Part shown: positions 54,517-64,000 of the stretch, piece after piece
Position numbering within the stretch: the stretch's first letter is position 1
Layout of the letters: each line of letters starts with the position of its first letter
Assembly (NCBI GenBank): GCA_014904985.1
Contig: MU129008.1
Span: 62,001 to 126,000 of the forward strand
Length of the DNA: 64,000 nt
Direction of reading: 5' to 3'
DNA from: Hydnum rufescens UP504
Taxonomy: Eukaryota > Basidiomycota > Agaricomycetes > Cantharellales > Hydnaceae
Notes under the pieces: model-generated
The model's database searches: none
What the model was told of the DNA's origin: nothing
Seen by the model: only the letters and a program-made list of their open reading frames with translations
Position numbers and translations under genes: made by a program

Positions 54517-57500
54517 TTGAATGGGAGCCTGCAGTTCAGCGTCCACCACCAACATCGCTTGTACAAGGTCGATGGGATGGAAATCATATCCTCCACGTCT
54601 CACACCCTCGAGCTTAAATTCATCAATGCTACCACCTTCTGGCGGCTCCTCAAACCACATGTCACTTCCCATGGGGGTGTGGTCCAGGCAGCTGCAGTTT
54701 CGTTGTGTTCACATAACAATCCCCAAGGCATGTCACCAGGTAGTCTCAAATCCTTCATTCACGAATTCCTCAGCTCCCCTGACAGCAACGAAACTGTGGA
54801 AACCACGGCAGCCATGACGATTGTGGAAGAAAGCCGAAAACCCTGGTGCTGTATCTGAACCACTCATTATCCCGAACTTTTTTGGCAATACATCTGATTT
54901 ATTGCCACCCACCTCTCTACTGAACTCCTCTCCCATCCAAACCCATGCCCAAGTCGCAAACGTCCACATTGTTCCAGTGGTATCAATTGTCAAGCTGACC
55001 TTGAAGAAGTCGGTATGGGAACATCATTTTTCTCATCCATTGGTATGACAGTACCGTCATCCAGCCCTGCAATCCCACCCAATACGATTCCGGCTCATGA
55101 CATTCATGTACCTCCTATATTGCCCAAGAAACCCAGGTTACATGAAAAACACGGACTACATCAGGATGCCAACTCAGGCGAGACATGGCTGTATAGGATG
55201 ATTGGTTCTAAGCACACTCCCCCACATTTGTGTTCGTCTCTCCAGGTTGCCTCGTCAGTGGGCCTGGCCCCTGATGTTCTTTCCGAAAATCGTGATAATG
55301 GAGTCTCCACTTGTCCTGATTCTACATCGTTGCAGGATGATAATCACAGCTGGAACCCTATTGCGACATTGGAGAGTGATGGGTTGAATGATCTATTCAT
55401 TAGCGAAGCCCCTACACCTGCAAAGCAGCCCAAGTTGTGTGGCTCAGCATCTTGTGGAGCGTTGGTACAGTGATGGAATGAGCTCATTCCCCACCTTATT
55501 GTCCCCTTTTCCAGATGGGTTGCTGGAACAAACTGGGATAGTGGATTGTCTTTCGATGCTGGTTTACCACCATGCAACGGCAATGCAGGGTGTTCTCCAA
55601 GAACACTCCATGTGACGTGTATTCGAACTCAAAGTGCGTGCGGCTGATCATTCCAGTGGCATGAACGTTATCTCATCTTCCTTCCTATACAGGTATTAAC
55701 AAAATTACTCCAAACATCTGCAGCTGCCGTCCTGCTGCGATGCTTCTCCTCGAACTTGGTCTTTTCCCATCAGCACCAGTTCATCCGACGTTAGCCGTTG
55801 ATCTCGACCTCCTTGACTTCACATCAACCCTCTTCAGAGTCAAGCAGCCTAACATCCACGGGTGGACAAGCACACTGCAGATATTTTTGTGCAAATGAGG
55901 GCATGTTCTAGACAGAGAGGTACAGATCACCCGGCTACCTTTACTCTATCTTAATATCTCCTTCGTAGGATACACTACGACAGTGCTTTGGAAAAGCACT
56001 TCAATATTACGACATCTTACTTAGTTCTATGGAGGAAGTTGTGAACAATGCCATTGTCTTAGTGAAAAAGAGCAAACAGGCGAGTGCACCCCCGAGTCAG
56101 CCCCTGGACAGCATGGTTTGTGAGTCCCCCTTGTCGTCCAGCCCCTCGTCATCCAGCCCCTCGTCATCTAGCCCCTTGTCGTCAGACCCCTTGTCGAGCC
56201 CCTTGGCATCTGGTTCTTTGGGATCTGGATCTGTGCCCTTCCCATCTGCTCCCTCATCGTCTTGTCCCTCGTCTTGTCCATCACCATCTGTGCCCTTGTC
56301 ATCTGGCCCCTCTCTATCCTCGCATCTATCAGCCCCCCCTCTATCACCCTTACCCCCATATTCAACACCTACATTAGAAGATCTAGCTGCCAATCCTTTC
56401 ATGCGATCATATCACACGGATCCAGAAAACCACAAACCAATGACCAACGACACTCAACCCAGCATTTACCTTCAATATTGCTGCCCAGCATGTTTTGGGG
56501 GGACACAGTATCCTAAGGATGGCCAGTATGTACTTGTTCATTCTCGATAAATTCCCATGATGAGATCTGGACCTTTGTTTCCTCAGACCCAGTGTATTTG
56601 TTGCCGGTGATGGTTGCGCCACTCAACAATGGCAACATGATAGGCATGGAATGCAAGATTATGCCTTCAGGACACCATGCGATCTATTTCTCTCAATGAG
56701 TGAGACATCAGCTATGAGCAAATATTACACGGAGACCAAGGCAGCGGGAAAGTCTACAAATCCGAATTGCTCTACCAATGTTCGAGAAAGGGGAATGGCA
56801 GTCATTAATGATGTCATTGATCGCTGCAAGGATTCATACCTTGGGGATAAAGATTATCACATCAAAATAACGAAAGAATTCTCAGACAAGGGCCTTATTG
56901 TCTTGGTTTGCCGACACGACTGCGTCCTTTGGTTCATCAACATGGGTCCAAATGGTGAAAAACAATATTTTATGCTTGCTATGATGCAACGGCTTCTTAG
57001 GGAGCTACCTGAGTCATTTACCGTTGGTTTTTTTTACAATGTAATATGCGCTTTGCATCGAGAAATGGAACAGGTATGTGGGATTCACTCCAATCAACCT
57101 ATACCATCATATTGACTATCAGCCCTCAGTGGCAACTGTTGCCCCATTGTCTGCCATGTCTCAAATTTTCCACGCCCGTTTTTCACTCGTATGGTCCTCA
57201 ATGGCTGTGCCAATTGTCATACCACCCATACAAAAATCCCAAGTTCAGTCACACTGATGGTGAAGGATGCGAGAGAGAGTGGAATTTACTAAACGGTGTC
57301 ATTCCAATGTGTCGTATTTCAGGTGTAAGTCTCCCACTCCTTTACAATACTGAATACTAAGTCTTCTATGACCATACAGTTCTATTGCCGATTGTTCATG
57401 ATAAATACCAAACAAGCGTATATCGATGGACAAAACCTGCGCAAGCTTGCAAGCCGTCAGAAACAGCACTTTGATGACGTGGTTGCTAAATTAGATGAAG

Positions 57501-58905
57501 CGGAGGGTGCTCTGGACAGACTAGGGATTCCAATTGACGAGATCCAAACTGCATGGGCCAAGCAGTTGTCCACACAGCAGGCTGAGCCACCTCGTGTGTT
57601 AAATCTGTTTCTCCAGATAAATTTACTGACATCAGGCAACTTAGTCCCTGAAAAGGATGCAGGGATGAGGACAATCGAATCTATACTCAACCTCCTACAG
57701 ACTCATACCACTCTCCGATGACAGATTATGCTTACTTCAAGTCAACAAGCGTCTATACTTCTGCATGATCCCTCATCCCCTGACTGCGTCGAATTACTTG
57801 ATCACTTAGATCAACTGCGATCGTCATTAGAATGGGTTGAATCACAGCTTGCGAAAAAAGAATATGATTTGTTACTTCATGGTAAGATGACGCGAGGCAA
57901 TCTCGAAAAGATCAAGTCTTTGCAATGGTACGATGCACTCGTTCGTGCTCATGCTCACTACCAGCGCCTTGTGGCTGCTTTAATCGGTCGTAAATTTATG
58001 ATTACTCAACACATTGAAGATTACCACAGCCATATCCTCGGTGCGTACGATGGTTCAGGCCCATCAACTTGATCTGATACCAAGAACCACCAATAGATCA
58101 CAAAGCCTGAATTCATGAGGCGAAAGCGGACAAGAAGTGACAACCTGCCATCGTACGCTGCCTCGACCAACTCAATAAAGAAATTGAACATATGCTAGAC
58201 GCTTGGGATGATGCCCCTCGAGGCGCGATCCATCCAGAAAAGCTCGACCGAAAGGGATTGTTCTCTCTTGATGTTGATGGTGCTATCTGGAAGGGTTTGC
58301 ATATCCTTGAGGCTGGACTAGGTGACAATCGTGCACCACCACAATGGTTGGCAGATGAAAACATGTGGGTGGCAATTATCGCATATCTAGACTGGAAGGG
58401 TTGCCATGCCGAACTCGACATCATCAAGCATGAGGTGGCAAACATGCATGTCTGGTATGCGGAGGAACATGATGCTATTCAGACGGCGATCCATGAGGCC
58501 GGTATGCACTCCAATGACACATGTTGACTTGAATTCTTATAATCACTTACAGGAACTGATTCTGCCCTTCGCTTTCACCTTCTACACAAATTCACAGATC
58601 TCAACAACCTTGGAGAATTGTGGGATCATTCTCTCTCTCGACTACCCTACCCTTCCAACCTACGATCTATCATGCCTTTCGCCTCAAATAGCATACATGC
58701 AGATGTCACACGTGTCCACGCTCTGTCTACACCCTTTCCCAAAGGTTTGACACACAAGCTTGATTCAGATGGTGAAGATTGCATCGAACAACGTGAAATT
58801 CTAGCAGTCACCTCTGAGGTGCTCAGGAAAATAGACAACGATGAAGAATGCAGTCAACGTGACATCTGCTCTGATGACTCTGTAAATACATATGAATCCG
58901 AATAG
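54517..58905 (+). pseudogene. KDZ-superfamily transposase (Kyakuja-Dileera-Zisupton), several exons
   Basis: The central exons match the KDZ fold: CxC-like 'LQYCCPACFGG' (56480), 'VFVAGDGCATQQWQHD' (56605), 'NVRERGMAVINDVIDRCKDS' (56780), 'GLIVLVCRHDCVLWFINMG' (56895, catalytic Asp), 'FTVGFFYNVICALHREME' (57020, where the family has Y-D-I-G-C, here Asn), 'PQWLCQLSYHPYK' and 'HTDGEGCEREWNLLNG' (57250, catalytic Glu). A long helical C-terminus follows ('DGQNLRKLASRQKQHFDDVV', 'DVDGAIWKGLHILEAGLGDN', 'LLHKFTDLNNLGELW'), stop 58903-58905. A Pro/Ser low-complexity linker (56100-56340) precedes the CxC region. Upstream exons (54517-55615) are less certain. Exons are joined by short introns; the Asp-to-Asn change suggests an inactive copy. 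Confidence 0.75.
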
Positions 58906-59033
58906 AGTCTTGTGTTGTGTCTGGATTTGACAGATAATAAAATCAATGTCGCATTCTGTTGTATTGGAACAAAGTCGGGTTTAGATAGCTCTCCAAGTTC
59001 GAGGTCAGATGGAATATGGCACTGACAAACTAG

Positions 59034-59340
59034 TGTTTCCGCGACTCAGCTCAAACTCTGGAATTCTTGGTCTGGGGACGCCCAAAGTTGGCCTTGGGAC
59101 ACCCAGGGTTAGGCTGTGGGACACCTGAATTAGGCCATGGGATCCTCAGATAGGGGTTGGTCCGCCTAGTGTCCACGACTCGAAGTCATGAAAATCTTTC
59201 TCATCTGTTGTAGTTGGCGACTCTGCAACTTGACTTGATTCGACTCAACTTGACTCAACTCAACTTGGCTTGACTCAACTTGACTCAACTTGACTTGACT
59301 CGACTTGACTTGACTTGACTTGACTTGACTCAGTTGAGCA
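59034..59340. repeat. GACTT-type inverted-repeat element with dispersed repeat inserted, plus pentamer array
   Basis: TAGTGTTTCCGCGACTCAGC (from 59034) is the same terminus as the elements at 425 and 760. It is followed by the dispersed repeat at 59064-59167, then TAGTGTCCACGACTCGAAGTC (59168), then an array of ACTTG/ACTCA pentamers (59218-59335). Confidence 0.6.
59064..59167. repeat. dispersed repeat, copy 2
   Basis: Same orientation as 51944-52066, sharing TTCTTGGTCTGGGGAC at the left and GGTCCGCCT at the right. Confidence 0.8.
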
Positions 59341-59584
59341 TCAGCATGTAAGTAAATAAAGTATGTACAGTTTAAGTGCTTATGGAAAAGGTGGGAGGGC
59401 GAAGGAAATACAATCAATCCATTGAGATTAAGTTTCCATCAACTAATTAAGAAAACTAAAACTATGCACATTTGGAAGGAGAAAATTCTTGAAAGGGCTG
59501 AAGCAAGGAATATTCAGAAGGCAGGTAGTGCTGTGGGTGACAGACTTCATGAGACTCATGATGAAGTGCACAAGCTTCACAACT

Positions 59585-60330
59585 TGCGATGAAGTTCGTG
59601 AGGTTTGCAAGACTCGCGACGAGGTTCATGAGATTGAGACTCATGGGGAAGTTCGTGAGGTTGGCGAGAGTCGCGATGAAGTTCATAAGGAGACTCATGA
59701 TGAAATTCATGAGGAGGCTGGTGAGACTCATGATGAGCTTCATGAGGAGGTTCATGAGACTGATGAGGAGGTTCACGAGGCTCCCAAAGAGGTTCACGAG
59801 AGTCGTGATGAACTTCACGAGGAGGTTCGCGAGACTCACAACAAACTCCATGAGATTCATGGGACCCACAATGAAGTTTGCTAGGAGATTCGCGAGACTT
59901 GTGAGGAGGTTCGCGAGACTCGCGAGGAGGAGGTTCGCAAGACTTGCAAGGAGGAGGTTTGTGAGACTTGCGAGGAGGAAGTTCGCGAGACTCACAAGGA
60001 GGAGGTTCGCGAGACTTGCGAGGAGGAAGTTCATGAGACTCACAAGGAGGAAGTTCACGAGACTCGTGAGGAGGAGGTTCGTGAGACTTGCGAGGAGGAG
60101 GTTCGTGAGACTCGCGAGGAGGAAGTTTGTGAGACTCGTGAGGAGGAGGTTCATGAGACTCGCGGCGAGGAGGTTTCGGAGGTGGTTTGCGAAGAGGTTT
60201 GTGAGACTCATGACGAAATTTGCGATGTTCATGAGACTCATGATGAGAGGGTTCACGAGACTCATCGCGTGAAGGTTTGTGAGTCCCGCGGTGCAAAGGC
60301 TTGTGGGACTTGTAGCGAGATGCTTCTTGG
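59585..60330. repeat. 24-bp minisatellite, open in several frames
   Basis: Units like GAGACTCGCGAGGAGGAGGTTCGC. On the plus strand one frame gives an 8-residue repeat 'EEEVRETR'. On the minus strand two other frames stay open for about 290-330 codons ('ESHEPPPR...' and Leu/Ser-rich). Which, if any, is translated is unknown. Confidence 0.8.
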
Positions 60331-60599
60331 GACTCACGGAGAGATGTATGTCCAGAGGCCCAGTCGCGAGAGACACTTGCTTCATCCTCATAGTATTGCG
60401 AATCGCCATCATCAGTATTATTGGGAGATGATGAGGTTTTGTTTTCAAACTCCATCAGATAATAATTTTCCTCAGAGTAGTCCCCTTGAGCAGCATCTTT
60501 GAAAGATGGCGAACTTCGATCATCAATCCATTCTTCGTTTGATGAGTTATCAGAGTTGTCGATTGTGGTAGAGCTAGAGCGGGATGGAAATATCTATAA

Positions 60600-63500
60600 G
60601 TACAAGTACGATATGTGAGAGGCAGTGACTTGATCAATACTTAGGTTGAGGCGGGTTTCGCTGGCCATAGTGTAGATCTTCACGATGAAGAGGCTCGGGC
60701 AGCAGGTGATTATCCCCAACATCAGGGTCTCTAAAATCGGGCTCGCTACCCTCTGAGATTGAGGGTAAACCATAAGTAGAATCTTGTATATTGCGCAGGT
60801 GGCTCGAAGTGGATTTTTCAATTAGAGATGAACGTGCTGTTGTTGTTGAGACCGACAGTTTTGAATCAAGTGCACCAGAGTTCCCAGTACCACTACCTGC
60901 ACCTGAAGATGAGGTAACTCATGTCCTATTCGGCACTGAGGCAGGGAGCAGCTTGGTTGCACTACGTGAATTCCCTGCTCCGACTGGATTTCTTGATTTC
61001 GAATACAGAGTGTGAGATGATAATGGCTTGGCAGATTGGGTGGAAGACATGGTGGTAGAGGCTACAGATTGGACATTGTGTGCCACTATGGCACCTCTTG
61101 GTCGTGGTCGTGGCTGTTGCCCTGGATCACTTTGAGGTTGAGACTGAGGTTGAAGAGTAGGTTGAGAATGAGAACAATATCAGGTGCAAGAGCAGGAACG
61201 AGAGCAGGAATGAGAGTGGGTGCGAGAGTGAGAGCGTGAACGAGAGTGCCAATGGGACAAAGTATTGTTCTGCTGGTGCGAACGGGAGTGGGACCGGGAT
61301 CGTCGTGCTTGCTGTTGCCTCTGCGAATGCGACATTGAGGGTGAATTACTGCAAGAGGGATTCGAGTCAGAATCAGAATGAAGCTTTGTTTTCGCCTTCT
61401 TGTCTCATTTATGTGTGCCAGATTTCTTGGGGAGCCATGGTTGAATATCGCAGACGCGCAGAAGAGTCTCTCCTTTATTGTTCTTGATGAGTGGGTATTG
61501 GTCAACATCATCAGGATCCTTGGCCACTAGCAATCTTATTTCAGACAAATCAATGGATCAGAGGTAGATACGAAACACTCGCTGGAATTCCATTTGTGAA
61601 CGTGGAGGTGGCATGTCGAGCTGAATGCACAATTATTGATGAATGGCACCAACTCATCCTTTGAGTACTCAGATTGATTTGGAGTTGGAACTTGCAGGTC
61701 ATCAGGCCAGCCCACCAAGGTCAGCTCCTTCGCGCAAAGTTTAAGACCTAGCTGCTTCATAGGAAATGCCCATTTGGCGCCATCCCGGGAATTCAGGATG
61801 CCGATGCCATGGGGTTCTGAAGAAATTGCTATAATCATTGCGACTCGCAACAAAAGGAATCATTAAATACCTAGAATTGGTTTCATAAACGCTGACAGAG
61901 CAGCATGAGCAGTGTCTCGGTTCATCAATGCCTTGTGTTTCTTCTCTTCAACTAGTTGCTTGGGTTCAATTTCCCCAGAGTTCATTGTTTTCAGAGTACT
62001 GGATTGACCTCAATTTGCACCATAACCAGTCGACTAAAGAGAACGGGACGTACTTTGTGGTCCGTACAGCATTGTGGAGTGTCTTAAGAATATTAGCCTT
62101 GAATGGGTCGAGTGCTTGCATAATCTCAGGCGATCTGGTAATCATGCAGTTCTGTGCGGTGGCATATCCATCTTGAAAGTCTCGATTGATAAGAAATGTA
62201 ATCATTGTGATGTTCGAGAATGCATCCAAATGTAAGGCCTACATACTGTATCAGTGATGGAGCCCATATGGTTAAGGCATCTATGACAGGTCTACATGCC
62301 TGTTTTTTTATCGAATTTGCATTTCGAGCCATTATCGCTCCCCGCCAGCCTTCTTCTGCTTGTTCAAAGTCTCAAATACCTCTCTTCTCCTGTAGACCTT
62401 TTAGGAGACTGTCTTTTTGGCCACAGCCTTGTTCTTGTTTAGACCTTCAAATAGTGTTGCATATTTAACTTTCATTTGTGCATTCCAAGCTTTCAACGGC
62501 TCTGTCAAACTCATATATTAGCCACTACTTAGCGTGAATAGGAGATTTGTACCATCTGTAGGCCGATTATCCTTTTCAGAACTCAAGAATGCATTCCATA
62601 GATTTTCAGTTCGAGAGGGTGGGACCGACGCCACATGGCCTGCCTCGGCAAGAATCCTACTGGGCTTGACTTGCCATTTTTGCGCCAGAAAATCCACAGC
62701 CTTCATGAATTGGCCCCAAATCAGTTCACACATCTTCCGTTGGTCCAGCGACAATGGACCATCTTTGAGAGTCAAGATGTTAGGGAGGATATTGGCAGTT
62801 GAATTGTTATCATCGCATAGCTGATCATCCTGGATGCCTTCCTGGGCCTGAAGATTGGCAAGTTCTGCTTCGATGTTGGGAATGTGAGGATGGTTTGACT
62901 TGGTCCTTGGCTTCTGGCGTTGCTTCCCTGCAGTTCAGGTGTGTGCTGATCGAACATTCCCGTTCTCATCTTCTTTGCCGAAGACATCATCAAAGTGCTC
63001 ATTGTTAGAGTCTTCTGAGTCAGATGGGGTAACAAACTCCGATCCACTATCAACATCTTGACTCCAATCGACATCTTGATCTAGAGCTGCCTGTGCAAAC
63101 CTAGTGATGAAGTTGGCACCCGTTGTAGTTCTAGACTTGAAGGGGGCATTGGCAGATGTCGAAGGGACCGGGGATGCTGAAGAGATCATGGATGCCGACG
63201 AGATCGCAGATGCTGAAGGAACCGTAGACACTGAAGGAACCATAGATGCTGAAGGAACCATAGATGCTGAAGGAATCATAGACATTGAAGGGATCGTAGA
63301 CATCGAAGGAATTGTGAGTGTCGAAGGACATGCGGATGTCAAAGGAATTGCAGGCATCAAAAATTGCGGACGTTGAACAAATTGTGGACGTTGAACAATT
63401 GCGGACGTCGAACAAATTGCGGACGTCGAACAATTGCAGACGTTGAACAAATTGCGGACGTTGAACAAATTGCGGACGTTGAACAAATTGCAGACGTGAA

Positions 63501-63981
63501 CAAATTGCGGACGTTGAACAAATTGCGGACGTCGAACAAATTGCAGACGTTGAACAAATTGCAGACGTTGAACAAATTGCGGATGTCGAACAATTGCAGA
63601 CGTCGAACAAATTGCGGACTTTGAAGGAAGTGTAGATACCGAATGAATGGCGGGGGTGGAATGGCCCACAAAGGTAGAGTGAACAGCAGATGTGGGAGAT
63701 GTTGGATGAACAGTAGATGCCGAAGACAGTGCTGATAAAAGGGGAATCTAGTAAGGCGTTGGATCCTGTGTCAGATTTTCTTTCACTCGAAACAGATTGG
63801 GTGCACCTATGGCAGTGTCGTGTCGTTTGTATGTTCGCTTAGCCATGTTCAAGACATCAACTAGCCACTTATCAATAAGTCCAGACTCATGGTCTGTGGG
63901 ACAGTGAGTAAAAGCGGATTGGAACATCTCAGGAATCATGGCTACCGCACTGCCAGCAGCCCAGAACACCAATCCATCCAT
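60600..63981 (-). CDS. unknown multi-exon minus-strand gene with hexapeptide repeats
   Basis: Exon-like minus-strand stretches in order: 'MDGLVFWAAGSAVAMIPEMF' and 'DKWLVDVLNMAKRTYKRHD' (63980-63800); two hexapeptide repeat blocks (63620-63160); 'PLSLDQRKMCELIWGQFMKA' and 'SRTENLWNAFLSSEKDN' (62750-62570, a region resembling the W-N-A-F box of proteins common in transposon-rich Agaricomycete genomes); 'MQALDPFKANILKTLHNAVR' (62130); 'WAFPMKQLGLKLCAKELTLV' (61770); then Arg/Ser-rich pieces to about 60600. The frame changes between pieces fit short introns. No domain could be named. Its start may lie outside the window. Confidence 0.4.
63163..63620. repeat. two adjacent 18-bp minisatellites
   Basis: Block 1 (63163-63345) has units like GATGCTGAAGGAACCATA. 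Block 2 (63360-63620) has units like GTTGAACAAATTGCGGAC. Both have an 18-bp period and keep six-residue repeats on the minus strand ('PSASMV' and 'FNVRNL'-type). Two 15-bp-phase slips in block 2 shift the frame. Confidence 0.85.
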
Positions 63982-64000
63982 CTGTTGAGTGTTCGCAATT

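Noticed and set aside
59589..60272. Long Arg/Met/Phe-rich plus-strand frame of about 227 codons
   Set aside because: It exists only because the 24-bp repeat lacks stops in this frame; composition is unlike a real protein.
63360..63620. Short regular repeats that look like a CRISPR array
   Set aside because: The 18-bp units are contiguous without unique spacers and the genome is eukaryotic; it is a minisatellite.

Overview
This is fungal nuclear DNA, most likely from an Agaricomycete basidiomycete and possibly the Rhizoctonia/Ceratobasidium group. The evidence is many short (about 50-65 bp) GT-AG introns with tiny exons, a DUF6534-type 7-TM protein, large arrays of 46-residue TPR repeats, and KDZ and DIRS-like transposons typical of mushrooms and their relatives. 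A 189-base run of N (39869-40057) shows it is a draft assembly. The lineage is inferred from gene content only.

Layout. 1-1.2 kb: a broken ATG15-like lipase fragment next to two TA-flanked inverted-repeat elements. 1.3-16 kb: an F-box protein, a LINE RNase H relic, a many-exon DUF6534 membrane protein, a SOF1/DCAF13 WD40 gene, an ARH1 (ferredoxin reductase) C-terminal pseudogene joined to a foreign N-terminal part, a gene ending in an AT-hook-like tail, and a broken relative of the TPR gene found at 40-43 kb. 16.1-25.7 kb is the housekeeping core: cytosolic-type valyl-tRNA synthetase, MID1 (calcium-channel subunit) and MAK21/NOC1 (60S assembly factor).

26-39.4 kb is a mosaic. A 2.8-kb segment holding SOF1 (8472-11308) has an inverted second copy whose ends lie at 26063 and 39083. 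That copy has been split by two insertions: (i) a solo LTR (CATGC target duplication) that itself received a 4.8-kb PIF/Harbinger transposon (TAA duplication), and (ii) a complete Copia retrotransposon (GCTAC duplication). A third partial SOF1 copy abuts the outer end. 39.6-43.1 kb: a minus-strand gene with a predicted helical N-terminal domain and at least a dozen TPR-like repeats, interrupted by the assembly gap.

43.8-64 kb is mostly mobile DNA: a second LINE relic; a DIRS-like tyrosine-recombinase retroelement on the minus strand (gag, RT, RNase H, recombinase) with another solo LTR inside it (GGGAC duplication); a KDZ-type transposase gene; and a minus-strand gene of unknown function with several minisatellites.

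The conserved genes serve translation (valyl-tRNA synthetase), ribosome assembly (SOF1 for the small subunit, MAK21 for the large) and calcium entry (MID1). Their clustering is not an operon. Single-base frame breaks occur in SOF1, MID1 and MAK21; these may be real decay or draft-assembly errors. The clearest biology is the dated, nested series of duplication and insertion events and a shared pattern of C-to-T type decay at catalytic codons of three unrelated transposon families.
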